This document shows positions 24,824-35,669 of a stretch of 64,000 nt of DNA, one piece after another. The stretch is from Verrucomicrobiaceae bacterium UBA1938. Its GTDB lineage: Bacteria > Verrucomicrobiota > Verrucomicrobiia > Verrucomicrobiales > Verrucomicrobiaceae. The stretch lies in the NCBI GenBank assembly GCA_002336895.1, contig DDFC01000042.1, positions 255,935-319,934 on the forward strand, given 5' to 3'. Every line of letters begins with the position of its first letter. Position 1 is the stretch's first letter. A program made the translations under genes and the position numbers. Below the pieces are notes generated by a model that saw only the letters and a list, made by a program, of their open reading frames with translations, made no database searches and was not told the DNA's origin.

Positions 24824-25717
24824 TCAGGCCCGCCACTGGAGATCCACCTTGGCGCCATTCCACTCGTGCTCCGGCAGGTGCGTGTGGGTGGTGAAGCTGC
24901 CGCCAGTGGGGCTCAGTGTGGCCATGGTCCAGCCGGTGGTGCTTTCCTTGGGATTGGACACATAGGAGGTGGCCGGCGTGTTGAGAATGTGGATGCCGCG
25001 ATGGTGGAAGAAATTGCGGTGGTGGATGTGGCCGTGGATGTAGGCCTTCACCTGCGGGCGTGCGACGAGCAGCTCCCACAGCGGCTCTGAGTCCTCCAAG
25101 CCGCCGGGGAAGTGTTTCTCCTCGCCACCGAGGCGCGGATTGTGATGGGCAAAAACGAGCGCGGGCTTGTCTGCGTGTGCGTCCAGGGCCTTGGCCAGCC
25201 AGGCGAGCTGCTCGTCGCCCAGCAGGCCCTGCGCCACCATGCGCGCCTTGAGGGAGTCGAGCAGAAAGAGATTGGCCTGCGCGGTCTGCACCACACCGAC
25301 GTGCTTGGAGGCCACGGCTGCGGTGGCGGGTTTTTCTGCGGTCAGCACCTGGTAGAAGACATCGCGGTCATCGTGATTGCCCATGCTAAGGTGCACGGGA
25401 ATTCCCGCCTCATGCAGCGGCGCGATCAGTTTGGCAAAATGGGTGTAGTCGTCCGGCAGGCCGCTGTTGAGCGCCAGATCGCCATTGATGACGACTGCCG
25501 CAGGACGCTTGGGCAGGCCCACGAGCCAGGCGACGGTGTCGCGCAGGTGCGTGGGGATGGAGGCCGTGGCCGGGTGCTTGCCGCCCACATGGGTGTCATT
25601 GAGAATGGCGATGAGGTTTTCATCCACCTCGGCGGCATCAGCACCGCTGTGTGCCAGGGCTGCGGCGGCACCCATCTGGGCGATGAATTGTCGGCGTGAA
25701 GTGAGATGAATCGGCAT
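24824..25717 (-). CDS. Tat-exported metallophosphoesterase
   Basis: 297 residues. The N-terminus TSRRQFIAQMGAAAALAHS is Tat-like. Calcineurin-type metal ligands follow in order: LNDTHVGG (DxH), VINGDLALN (GD), SMGNHDDRDVF (GNHD), LVFAHHNP (H) and YIHGHIHHRN (GHxH). It would hydrolyse a phosphomono- or diester outside the cytoplasm; the substrate is unknown and UDP-sugar or cyclic nucleotide phosphodiesterases are relatives. It lies in a tandem of Tat-exported proteins. Confidence 0.88.
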   Translation of the reverse strand: MPIHLTSRRQFIAQMGAAAALAHSGADAAEVDENLIAILNDTHVGGKHPATASIPTHLRDTVAWLVGLPKRPAAVVINGDLALNSGLPDDYTHFAKLIAPLHEAGIPVHLSMGNHDDRDVFYQVLTAEKPATAAVASKHVGVVQTAQANLFLLDSLKARMVAQGLLGDEQLAWLAKALDAHADKPALVFAHHNPRLGGEEKHFPGGLEDSEPLWELLVARPQVKAYIHGHIHHRNFFHHRGIHILNTPATSYVSNPKESTTGWTMATLSPTGGSFTTHTHLPEHEWNGAKVDLQWRA

Positions 25718-25759
25718 GGTCTGCTATACGCGCGGTTTCACGCCCGTATTGCTCCCACC

Positions 25760-27268
25760 ATGGACCGCCGCGATTTCCTCAAGACCACCAGTGCCGTAGC
25801 CGCAATGACCAGTGCCCGCAGGCTGATGGCGGCGACTGATGCAAAGAGGCAGCCGGAGCTGATCAAGACGGAGAATGCGAAGACGGGGAGCAGCTTTCAG
25901 CTCACGCGCATGCGGCCGGACAGCGCCAAGTCCTACCGCACCTCGCTCATCGAGGGGTACTGCTCGCGGCAGTCGGTGAAGGCGGGGGAGAAGATGGACA
26001 TCTTTGTGAGCACGCGGCCGGTGGCGCGGTTTAACATCGAGATCTTCCGCATGGGCTACTACGGCGGCGCGGGTGCGCGGCACATGACCACGCTGGGGCC
26101 CTTTGCAGGCAAGGAGCAGCCCGTGCCTGAGATGGCGGACAAGCGCCTGCGCGAGTGCCAGTGGGAGGCCAGCACCACGCTGACGATCCCGCCGGACTGG
26201 CCCAGCGGTGTGTATCTGGGAAGACTGAGCACGATCCCCAAGGCCGCCGACAAGCCCTACTGGCAGAGCTACATCGTCTTCATCGTGACCGATGACCGCC
26301 CGGCGGACATCCTCTTCCAGTGCAGCGACAACACCTGGCAGGCCTACAACCGCTGGCCGGTGAATGAGTCGCTCTACACCGATCCGCGCGCCGCGCATGC
26401 CCCGGGGGTGAGCGTGAGCTTTGACCGCCCGTATGGCAAGTATGTGCAGATTTTTGACAACCCGCAGAGCATGGGCAGCGGCGAGTTTTTGCTGTGGGAA
26501 TATCCGCTGTGCTACTGGCTGGAGAAGGAAGGCTACGATGTGACCTACTGCTCCAACGTGGACAATCTGAACCCCGCCAATCTGGCGCGCGCGAAGACGA
26601 TGATCAGCGTGGGCCACGACGAGTACTGGGACATGCGCCAGTATGCGAATGTGAAGCAGGCCATCGCCGACGGACTGAGTGTGCTGTGGCTCTCGGCGAA
26701 CGATGTGTACATGGTGACTCCCTTCACCCCGAATGCGAAGGGGGAGGTGAATCGCCGCCTGACGCGGGAGACCTGCTATGGGGAATTTCGCGAGGAGGAG
26801 AAGGAGGCCTACTCGAAGGTGCTGGGGCCGTTTGAGAATCCGGGCCCGGATGAGCGCGACATCATCGGCGCGCGCACGACGGTGCCTTTCAACGGCGGTG
26901 GTGACTGGACCTGCGCCAAGCCGGAGCACTGGCTGTTTGAAGGCACGGGCATGAAGAAAGGGGACAGCATTCCCGGGCTCGTGGGCTGGGAGTTTCACGG
27001 CGATCCCGACACCGCACGCCCAGGACTGGAAGTGGTGGCCGAGGGCAATGTGTGGGCCAGCGGCACGCGGCTGGGCAAGTATGCGGCCACGGTTTACGAA
27101 GGCCCCAAGAAGAACATCGTCTTCAACGCCACGACGATTTTCTGGAGCCAGGGCCTCAGCGATACTCCCGGCCACATGATTCCCTGGAGCCACTTCTCCC
27201 GCCCGCATGGCCCGGACGAGCGCGTGCAGCAGATGACGCGGAATGCGCTGAAGCGGGCGATTGGGTGA
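25760..27268 (+). CDS. Tat-exported N,N-dimethylformamidase beta-subunit-like protein
   Basis: 502 residues from the ATG at 25760, which opens with MDRRDFLKTTSAVAAMTSAR, a Tat signal; an in-frame start at 25706 is less likely. The body matches the PF20254-type domain: FRMGYYGGAGARHM, SYIVFIVTDDRPADILFQ, SDNTWQAYNRW, YDVTYCSNVDNLN and MISVGHDEYWDMRQ. In the characterised enzyme, this subunit holds the catalytic iron site, but that protein is not exported; here the substrate is unknown and may be another amide. It is divergent from the metallophosphoesterase gene. Confidence 0.8.
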   Translation: MDRRDFLKTTSAVAAMTSARRLMAATDAKRQPELIKTENAKTGSSFQLTRMRPDSAKSYRTSLIEGYCSRQSVKAGEKMDIFVSTRPVARFNIEIFRMGYYGGAGARHMTTLGPFAGKEQPVPEMADKRLRECQWEASTTLTIPPDWPSGVYLGRLSTIPKAADKPYWQSYIVFIVTDDRPADILFQCSDNTWQAYNRWPVNESLYTDPRAAHAPGVSVSFDRPYGKYVQIFDNPQSMGSGEFLLWEYPLCYWLEKEGYDVTYCSNVDNLNPANLARAKTMISVGHDEYWDMRQYANVKQAIADGLSVLWLSANDVYMVTPFTPNAKGEVNRRLTRETCYGEFREEEKEAYSKVLGPFENPGPDERDIIGARTTVPFNGGGDWTCAKPEHWLFEGTGMKKGDSIPGLVGWEFHGDPDTARPGLEVVAEGNVWASGTRLGKYAATVYEGPKKNIVFNATTIFWSQGLSDTPGHMIPWSHFSRPHGPDERVQQMTRNALKRAIG

Positions 27269-27316
27269 GGGTGCGAGAGCCACCTTTGTTTCTCACATAA
27301 ACTCACCTAATCTCAC

Positions 27317-27433
27317 ATGAAGGTGCGTGAGTATGGAATTGGGAAATTTGAGACTATCATCAAGAGGCTTCTCGACATGAACAAGCTGGAGCGGCTCGGC
27401 TCCGGCAAGGCGACACGGTGCCGGATCTTGTAA
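27317..27433 (+). pseudogene. probable C-terminal remnant of a winged-helix protein
   Basis: A 38-residue frame from ATG 27317 to TAA 27431-27433. Its end, DMNKLERLGSGKATRCRIL, resembles the beta-wing end of winged-helix domains seen in Fic, RecG-like or AAA+ regulator proteins (pattern xLERxGSGKATRYRL). No partner domain exists upstream, so it is likely a decayed gene fragment. Weak evidence. Confidence 0.3.
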
Positions 27434-27528
27434 TCGTCAGACGACGTGGGATCGAGCCGCACGGGGGATTGAGCTGACTGCTTTGTGACGCGGTGTCGCC
27501 TGAGAGGTATCGTGCTGGCGTCAGCAAA

Positions 27529-27726
27529 GTGGTCCGCACAGCGCGAAGCCAGCCGAAGGCAATCCTCTGGGCGGCACGATCAGCCCAGCGTCTGCTTTTT
27601 CGCCCAGATCTCGTGCGAGGCATTTTAGTCGCACCACTCCGAAATGAGCGGTGGGTTTCTGAGCAGACATATCATAACTCGCGAACCAGAGAGCTTGCGA
27701 GCCGCACAGGGGACTGTGCGGACCAC
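27529..27726. repeat. REP element 1 (inverted pair, hybrid arms)
   Basis: The 507-base space from 27269 to 27775 holds this element and the fragment at 27317. Left end GTGGTCCGCACAG with an expanded loop (CGCGAAGCCAGCCGAAGGC then AATCCTCTGGGCGG). Right end CCGCACAGGGGACTG then TGCGGACCAC. Interior 27625-27651, read on the - strand, encodes PLISEWCD and stop, like the 3' end of the RAYT at 33537. Flanks: AGCAAAG on the left, ACTATGGGGGG on the right. Confidence 0.8.
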
Positions 27727-27775
27727 TATGGGGGGCGTTTGCGGCCTTTGGGGATCGATGTTTTTTAGCGGGGCC

Positions 27776-28891
27776 TCACTCAAACACGATCAAGCTGCGC
27801 GCCACCTCGCCGCGTTGCAGTGCATCATACGCTTCGTTGATGCCTTCAAGGGGGTAGCGTTTGGTGATCAGTTCATCCAGCATCAGCCTGCCAGACTGGT
27901 GCATGGCGATAAGGAGGAGCAGGTCTTTGCGGGGCTGGGTGCTGCCGTAGAGGCTGCCGCGCAGGGTTTTCTCGGCGTAGACGAGCTGGTTCACATTGAT
28001 GCTGGCGCGGTCTGCCGCACTGGTGATGCCCACCATGACGCACATGCCGCCTTTCTTGGTGGCATCAAAGGCCTGCTCGGCGGTCTTGCTGGAGCCGTAG
28101 GCCTCGAAGGCATAGTCCACGCCCTTGCCGTCGGTGAGGTCCTTGATGGCCTGTACGGGGTCGCCAGCATTCACGTCCACGTAGTCGGTGGCGCCGAACT
28201 GGCGGGCGTCGGCCTCCTTGCGGCTGAATTTGTCCACGGCGATGATCTGGCGCGCCCCGGCCATGCGGGCGGCCTGCACGATATTCAGGCCGATGCCGCC
28301 GCAGCCGATGACGGCCACGGTGCTGCTGGGCTGCACGCGGGCGGCTTTTTCCACCGCACCCACGCCGGTGATGACACCGCAGCCGATGAGCGCGGCGTGC
28401 TCAAACGAGAACTCCTTTGGGATCTTGACCACCGAGGCCTGCGGCATGGTGGAAAGGGAGGAGAAGGCGGAGACGCCTGCGTAGTGGCGGATGCTCTCGC
28501 CGACGGAGTTTTGAAAGCGGGTGGTGCCGTCCGGCATAAGGCCGGTGAAGCGCATGGCGGTGCCCATGTCGCAGAGGGCGGGGCGGCCATTGCTGCAGTA
28601 TTCGCATTTTCCGCAGGAGCCGCGCCAGACGAGGATGACGTGATCGCCCACCTCGACGGAGGTGACGCCCTCTCCCACGGCCTCGATGACGCCGCTGCCC
28701 TCGTGCCCGAGGATGATGGGCATGGGCATGGAGAGGTCTCCCTTCATCACATGCAGGTCGCTGTGGCAGACGCCGGCGGCCTTCATGCGCACGGTGACCT
28801 CTCCGGCCTGCGGTGGCAGCACTTGGACCTCCTCGATGCGCAGGGGCTTCTTGGCTTCGTAGAGGACGGCGGCGGGGGCGAGGGTGGACAT
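27776..28891 (-). CDS. zinc-dependent alcohol dehydrogenase (MDR family)
   Basis: 371 residues from the ATG at 28889-28891; the upstream frame overlaps the divergent gene and is spurious. Catalytic zinc ligands are Cys in AAGVCHSDLHV, His in LGHEGSGVIEAVG, and Cys in ALIGCGVITGVGAVE; structural zinc cysteines are in GSCGKCEYCSNGRPALC (four Cys). The Rossmann loop is VIGCGGIGLNIVQ. It resembles class III/aryl-alcohol dehydrogenases (S-(hydroxymethyl)glutathione-type) and oxidises an alcohol with NAD. Neighbour to a REP element on the downstream side. Substrate uncertain. Confidence 0.88.
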   Translation of the reverse strand: MSTLAPAAVLYEAKKPLRIEEVQVLPPQAGEVTVRMKAAGVCHSDLHVMKGDLSMPMPIILGHEGSGVIEAVGEGVTSVEVGDHVILVWRGSCGKCEYCSNGRPALCDMGTAMRFTGLMPDGTTRFQNSVGESIRHYAGVSAFSSLSTMPQASVVKIPKEFSFEHAALIGCGVITGVGAVEKAARVQPSSTVAVIGCGGIGLNIVQAARMAGARQIIAVDKFSRKEADARQFGATDYVDVNAGDPVQAIKDLTDGKGVDYAFEAYGSSKTAEQAFDATKKGGMCVMVGITSAADRASINVNQLVYAEKTLRGSLYGSTQPRKDLLLLIAMHQSGRLMLDELITKRYPLEGINEAYDALQRGEVARSLIVFE

Positions 28892-28991
28892 GGTTGGGGG
28901 ATGATGACGAAACCGGCGTGCTGCGCAACCCTGTGCCATAAACGCACTCGCCGGTTGCAGCCGTGGCTGGGCTCGCTGAGATAGCGGGCGC

Positions 28992-31196
28992 ATGTTTTCC
29001 AACCGCAAGACATTCCTCATTCTCGGCGCGCTGGCGTTTCCGGGCATGGCCGGCCTGCGGGCCCAGGCCCCGGCGGCTCCTGCTGCTGCACCGGCCCAGG
29101 CTCCAGCCCCCGCTGCGGCACCTGCGGCCGGCGCTGTGCCGATGGACCTGCAATCTCTCCAGCAGGCGGCGCGTGCTGCGGAGGAAAAGCTGCCGACTCC
29201 GAAGGTGAAGGCGCAGACTTTCTTTGAGCTGACTCCGGTGGAGCGAGAGCACTGGCGGAAGTTTCTGCCGCAGACGCTGCAAAAGCTGGCGCGCCGTGAG
29301 CGCGTGCAGATCGTGGTGCTGGGAGATGCCGTGCTGGATGGTGTGACGGCTGCATCCGGACAGGATCCGCTGCTGCGGAGCTTTGCGGGAGTGTTTGCCA
29401 GCAAGCTGGCGGCGCAGTTTTACTACACCGGCGGGGTGCGCGTGCTGCGTGCCGGGGCCAAGCCCCGCAGCCGGGATGCGATGGTGATGGGGCCTGAGAT
29501 TTTGATCCAGCCGGTGCGTGTCTCCGGCATGGCGGCTGCGGCTTCCGCGCTTTCCACCGAAGGGCTGCGCGGTCAGCCGGATGTGGTGCTGGTGGCGCTG
29601 GGACTGGAGGACGGTCTGGCGGGCGTGCCTGCGGCGGATGTGCAGGAGGGATTTCGCAGCCTGTTGGACACAGCGCGGAACAAGCGCCTGGAAGTCATCG
29701 TGGCGGGACCGATCCCGCAGGCGGCAGACCCGGAGGAGGCCAGCCTGGCGCTGACACGTGGCACGGCCAGCGTGCTGCGGGATGCCTGCGCCAGGGCGGA
29801 TGTGCTCTTCTCGGATCTGGGCGATCTCTCGCGCCTCATCGAGGTGAGCCCGGGGGCGCAGGGCCCGGACCAGATCTTTCCGGCGCTGGTGCATGAGGTG
29901 CAGAACCTGCTCGGCCCGGCAGGCGCGAGCGGCGCAGCCCTGCCCACAGCGGCGATGCATGCGGCCATGGGGCGCATTCTTTACCAAGACGTGATGCAGG
30001 GAGCCCCTGCGGTGGCGTGGCAGACCGGCGCGGCGAAGGCCACGCTGAAGGGGGATGGCAAGCTGGCGCTGGAATTCGAACTGACCAACACCCGCAAGGA
30101 GAAGCTGGTGCTGACCGTGCTGCCGCTGGTGCCGGCGGGTCTGTCCCCGAAAGACGCCACGACTGAGATCAAGCTGGAAGCTGGTGCGAAGGAGAAGGTG
30201 AAGGTGGACTACGCCATCGCAGACAGCCGCAGCCTGCCGCTGGAGGATGGCACCCTGAGGCTGCCGGTGCTGGTGGCTGCGGGAGCGCAGGCACGCATCG
30301 AAGACCTGGCGATGCCGCTGCAGCCTTTCAGCGTGGCGGTGAACACGCGCGCGGCTTTCAACCAGGAGACGGAATTCAATCCGGACATCGAGATCGAAAA
30401 CGCCACGGGTGCCAAATTTTCTGCTGAATGGGAGTCCATGTGTGGAGGCAAGTCGCAGACGGGCAGGATTGATCTGGAGGCCAGCGGCTCCGAGGTACTG
30501 AAGCTGGCGCTGCCGCTGCCCACCCAGGGCAGGCCGCTGCGCCGCGTGCAGTCGCTGAAGCTGGTGGTGAACTCCGGCGGCGTGAAGCAGAGCTTTGACC
30601 GGCAGGTGGAGCTGACGCGCAACATGGGGCTGAAGGAAGTGGTGCCGCTGACGGCGGCGGATGGTAACGAGAGCTCTGTGAGCGTGCGTGCGGATGCCGA
30701 TGGCATGAAGCTCTTTTTTACGCTCGATCTGGCCGGTGTGAGCCTGGCGGATGATGAAAAAGGAAGCGCCTATGAAGTGCTGCTGAACCTGGATGCACGC
30801 AGCTACGGCGAGCGCCTGACGCCTGGCGCCACGGCGGCGCTGCGCATCACCGGCAAGGCGGCGGATGGAGCCGCCAAGGTGGCCCCCATCGCGGCGTGGG
30901 CCTTTGGCAGCGGGTATGCGGCGGAGTTTGACCCCAAGGAGATCCAGGCCACGCTGAGCAGCAGCGCCAGCGGCGGGCGGAGGCTGACGATCGTGCTGCC
31001 CAAGAGCTACCTCTACCTGCACGAGTGGGCGCTGGGGAACGGCAACAGCCAGCTGGGCGTGAACGTGCGCCTCAGCGGCGGCGGGCGCGACTACTACCTG
31101 ACCCGCAGCAGCCGCCGTGGCGACGATGCGGAGGGCCTGAGCGTACTGGAACTGACCGACAAACCCACGCTGCGCTGGACGGTGCGCGTGGAGTAG
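28992..31196 (+). CDS. secreted protein with degenerate SGNH-hydrolase-like domain
   Basis: 734 residues. A signal peptide (FLILGALAFPGMAGLRA) is followed by an Ala/Pro-rich linker (residues 26-50). A SGNH-like domain lies at about 80-330: VQIVVLGDAVLDGVTAA replaces the GDSxTDG nucleophile box with an alanine, and VVLVALGLEDGLAG is in the place of the block III GxND. The remaining 400 residues look like several beta-sandwich domains (e.g. KLALEFELTNTRKEKLVLTVLP). Without the serine it cannot be a normal esterase. It may be an outer-surface carbohydrate-binding protein. It precedes an ABC transporter gene by 16 bases and may be co-transcribed with it. Confidence 0.6.
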   Translation: MFSNRKTFLILGALAFPGMAGLRAQAPAAPAAAPAQAPAPAAAPAAGAVPMDLQSLQQAARAAEEKLPTPKVKAQTFFELTPVEREHWRKFLPQTLQKLARRERVQIVVLGDAVLDGVTAASGQDPLLRSFAGVFASKLAAQFYYTGGVRVLRAGAKPRSRDAMVMGPEILIQPVRVSGMAAAASALSTEGLRGQPDVVLVALGLEDGLAGVPAADVQEGFRSLLDTARNKRLEVIVAGPIPQAADPEEASLALTRGTASVLRDACARADVLFSDLGDLSRLIEVSPGAQGPDQIFPALVHEVQNLLGPAGASGAALPTAAMHAAMGRILYQDVMQGAPAVAWQTGAAKATLKGDGKLALEFELTNTRKEKLVLTVLPLVPAGLSPKDATTEIKLEAGAKEKVKVDYAIADSRSLPLEDGTLRLPVLVAAGAQARIEDLAMPLQPFSVAVNTRAAFNQETEFNPDIEIENATGAKFSAEWESMCGGKSQTGRIDLEASGSEVLKLALPLPTQGRPLRRVQSLKLVVNSGGVKQSFDRQVELTRNMGLKEVVPLTAADGNESSVSVRADADGMKLFFTLDLAGVSLADDEKGSAYEVLLNLDARSYGERLTPGATAALRITGKAADGAAKVAPIAAWAFGSGYAAEFDPKEIQATLSSSASGGRRLTIVLPKSYLYLHEWALGNGNSQLGVNVRLSGGGRDYYLTRSSRRGDDAEGLSVLELTDKPTLRWTVRVE

Positions 31197-31212
31197 AAAG
31201 AATCAAACAAGC

Positions 31213-32991
<1,779 letters not shown>

Positions 32992-32998
32992 GGGGATA

Positions 32999-33208
32999 GT
33001 GGTCCGCACAGTCCTCTGTGCGGTTCGCATACCCCCTGAGGAACAAGTCGCACCATGCTGCGCAGTATCCAGCATGTCCTTCTCTCACCTTGCGTGCGGC
33101 TTCTCCGTCTTGGCAAAAAGGAGCAGGAGAGCGCTGGATGCTGCGCAGGCGGATTGTAGCTCATGCACCAGCATGCATGCGTGCCGCACAGAGGACTGTG
33201 CGGACCAC
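32999..33208. repeat. REP element 2 (perfect inverted pair)
   Basis: This and REP 3 account for most of the 545 bases between 32992 and 33536; no gene is seen in the rest. GTGGTCCGCACAG-TCCT-CTGTGCGG at the left is matched exactly, as a 25-bp inverted repeat, by its reverse complement at 33184-33208. Each arm is itself a hairpin (CCGCACAG/CTGTGCGG, loop TCCT). The interior near the right arm (GCTGCGCAGGCGGATTGTA) matches REP 4. Flanks GGGGATAG and ACTTTGCTGGCGC. Confidence 0.85.
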
Positions 33209-33340
33209 TTTGCTGGCGCATGCTTGTGTGCCCTCTTTGTTTTTGTTTCCGCTTCTAGGGGCGAAAAATGGCAACGAAGTGGGGGAGGTCGTTTTTCGGT
33301 GTGCACACGGATCTGCTATTGCTAAAAGCGGGTCCCCATA

Positions 33341-33400
33341 GTGGTCCGCACAGTCCTCTGTGCGGTTCGTGAGCATCATGATGGGCAAGTCACCATCCGC
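33341..33400. repeat. REP element 3 (single REP next to the RAYT)
   Basis: GTGGTCCGCACAG-TCCT-CTGTGCGG at 33341-33365, left flank CCCCATAG. The following 35 bases (GGTTCGTGAGCATCATGATG onwards) match the right half of REP 4 in inverse orientation. It lies downstream of the RAYT gene, whose 3' end at about 33510-33560 is similar to the left interior of REP 4. Confidence 0.8.
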
Positions 33401-33536
33401 ATGCGCAGAATCCAAGGCTGATACTCTTTGTGGAAAGTCCCCCTCAAAGAAACGTGCTGAGTTTGAAGAAAAAGAATGTCCTGGGTAGCATGAGCCATCC
33501 AGCGCCTGCTCTTCACCAATCGACCATGCCACTTTT

Positions 33537-34185
33537 TTAGCCGCGCCGCCAGTGAATGAACTCGCCTGCCATCAGCCCTGCTTTTGCAGGGTTGTCAGCA
33601 ATGTAGCTTCGCAGCTTTTCAAACGATGCCTGATGCCGCACCAGGTGGTCAAAGCTCTCGTCCTGCCAGAACCTGCCGCTCCGCCCCAAAGCCTCGTTGA
33701 TCTTCAGTGCCGACCACTTTTTCCATGAGGCTACCTGCTTGAGCATGGAATTTCGCGCCAGGCCTCCCACCAGCACGTGCACATGATTGGGCATGATGAC
33801 AAAGTCGCCCAGCAGGTAGCACGAACCATCAATGAAACGCAGAGCTTCCGCCACATGGTTGGCGAGCGCAGGCTGCCGCAGCAGGCATTCCCCCATGGCA
33901 GGCATCCATCTCATGCTCCAGCCTGCGGGCAAACTGGCGAAAGTCGTTCCGGTCCTGATCAGACAACTCCTCGACCTGCCTGCGCCAGTCCTTGGCGAGC
34001 GGAGAGATGCCATGCTCCAGCAGCCAGCCATCACGCTCGTGCCGCCATTTCAGCCAAACATCCCGGGGTATGGAGTCTGCCGTGCGCCAGGTGATGAAAT
34101 ACGTGGCCTCCGCCTGATCCCAATGCGGAAGATGTCCTTGGGAGATCGAGACCTTGTCCGCCGGATTGAAAAATCGAAAGGTCAT
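33537..34185 (-). pseudogene. REP-associated tyrosine transposase (RAYT), single-base frameshift
   Basis: Two overlapping frames on the - strand make one Y1 transposase of about 215 residues. The first (from ATG 34183-34185) gives HWDQAEATYFITWRTADSIP and ends in EHEMDACHG. The second continues as GECLLRQPALANHVAEALRF, then PNHVHVLVGG (HUH metal site), then SFEKLRSYIADNPAKAGL (catalytic Tyr) and WRRG. The change of frame falls in five Gs (five Cs at 33890-33894 on the + strand); four would restore it, and the total of 649 bases fits one extra base. RAYTs mobilise REP hairpins. Decay, sequencing error or programmed slippage are all possible. Confidence 0.85.
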
Positions 34186-34251
34186 GATCAGTGCAGAACA
34201 AAAAGATGCGATGTCCCCTCAAGATTCGCAAGCCGCAGGCTGACTTAAATA

Positions 34252-34412
34252 GTGGTCCGCACAGTCCTCTGTGCGGCTCGAACTACCCAGCGTCTGCTAA
34301 CGGGCCACTTTTCAGTCGCGCCGCCACAGAATGAGCGCTGGGTTTCTGCGCAGGCCATTGTAACTCGCTCATCATGATGCTCGCGAACCGCACAGAGGAC
34401 TGTGCGGACCAC
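34252..34412. repeat. REP element 4 (perfect inverted pair)
   Basis: Fills most of the 249-base space between the RAYT and the ABC permease gene. GTGGTCCGCACAG-TCCT-CTGTGCGG on the left and its reverse complement on the right, 161 bp overall. Interior 34312-34338 read on the - strand encodes ALILWRRD and stop, close to the RAYT end FIHWRRG. It sits 66 bases upstream of the RAYT start, so the RAYT is flanked by REPs on both sides. Confidence 0.85.
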
Positions 34413-34434
34413 TTTGCTGGCGCAGGCGCGGGGC

Positions 34435-35625
34435 TCAGCTCCGGAACACCATCGCCGGCTCCAGTTTGCTCACTCGCCAGATGCCCAGCAGCGCTGCCAG
34501 GGCGCAGATGCTGAGGACGACGCCCAGTACTGCGAAGGGGACAAACTCTGGCATGTAAAACGGAGGCTGCTCGTTTTTCAGCGCAGCCATCGCGAAGCCG
34601 GATGTGAAGAAGAGGCCGATGCCGTAGCCGATGATGCCGACGGTAAATGCCTGCGTGATCAACATGAGGCACAGCGTGCCATTGGAGGCTCCCATGGCCT
34701 TCAGCGCGCCGAGGTGGCGCATGTTTTCCAGCACAAAGGAGTAGAAGGTCTGGCAGCTCACGGCCATGCCCACCAGCAGGCCGATGATCACCGTGGTGCC
34801 AAAAGAGATGGGAATGCCGGTGTTCTTCACATACCACCAGACGGTGGAGACATTGAAGTTGTTCGTCTCGCCGCCGCCGCGCTGGGCCCAGAATTCGCTG
34901 AAGCCGGCCTCGCGGTTGATGAAAGCCTTCAGCCCGGTGGTGCGGCGGATGTCCTCCACGGCCTGCTCCAGGCTCACGCCTTCGCGTGGCGCGCAGATCA
35001 CGGCCTGCAGCATCTTGCGTTGAGGCGGCACATACTGCAGGGCGCGCTCGTAGGTGGTCCAGACATAGGGGCCGCCGGTGAAGGAGGTCACCGCATCGGC
35101 GATGCCCACCACTCGCGCCTCCTGGTCGTTGAGCTCAAAGACATCACCTACCTTCACTTTCTCGCCGCGTTTGCGCGCCAGGCGCATGACGCCTAGGTCG
35201 TCGATGATCACGGAATGGGGCAGGCGCAGCTTCATCAGATCGCCCGCCAGCATCTTGGCGGGGGCTCCGGCCAGGGTGTTGGAGTCGATGCCGATGAGCT
35301 GGATCATCTTGAAGTTGCCGTTTTCAAGACGCACGCGCTGGATGCCGGAGTAGATGGGGCTGGCCCAGGCCACGCTCTTGACGCTGCGCACACGGGCCAC
35401 GTCGGTGTCCAGCAGGGGGTTGGTTTCATTGACCTGCTCCACCTTGTCCTCCACCACCCAGATGGGGGCTGGCACGTTTTTCAGGGTGGACTTGGTCCAG
35501 TTCATCAGCCCGCAGAAGACCGCCGTCTGCTGCGCCATGAGAAAGGTGGCCACAGCGAGACCCGCGACGAGCATGAGGTACTTCGCCGTGTCGCCAAAGA
35601 GCATCTTGAGGGCCAGGCGGAGCAT
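34435..35625 (-). CDS. ABC transporter permease, FtsX/MacB-DevC type
   Basis: 396 residues. One N-terminal helix (YLMLVAGLAVATFLMAQQTA), a large periplasmic MacB-like domain (residues 40-270), then three C-terminal helices with FVLENMRHLGALKAMGAS, the coupling helix contact typical of FtsX-family permeases. It resembles DevC, which works with a DevA ATPase and a DevB membrane-fusion protein in export across the envelope. Neither partner is in the window, so the ATPase must be encoded elsewhere. Located 22 bases past a REP element and downstream of the YidB gene by 44 bases on the same strand. Confidence 0.8.
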   Translation of the reverse strand: MLRLALKMLFGDTAKYLMLVAGLAVATFLMAQQTAVFCGLMNWTKSTLKNVPAPIWVVEDKVEQVNETNPLLDTDVARVRSVKSVAWASPIYSGIQRVRLENGNFKMIQLIGIDSNTLAGAPAKMLAGDLMKLRLPHSVIIDDLGVMRLARKRGEKVKVGDVFELNDQEARVVGIADAVTSFTGGPYVWTTYERALQYVPPQRKMLQAVICAPREGVSLEQAVEDIRRTTGLKAFINREAGFSEFWAQRGGGETNNFNVSTVWWYVKNTGIPISFGTTVIIGLLVGMAVSCQTFYSFVLENMRHLGALKAMGASNGTLCLMLITQAFTVGIIGYGIGLFFTSGFAMAALKNEQPPFYMPEFVPFAVLGVVLSICALAALLGIWRVSKLEPAMVFRS

Positions 35626-35669
35626 GTGCGTGATTACGTGCAGGAGGTGCGCCGGGGCGCAGGGAATCT

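Noticed and set aside
28401..31022. 873-residue - strand frame overlapping the SGNH-like gene
   Set aside because: His/Arg/Gln-rich composition typical of antisense GC-rich frames; no motif.
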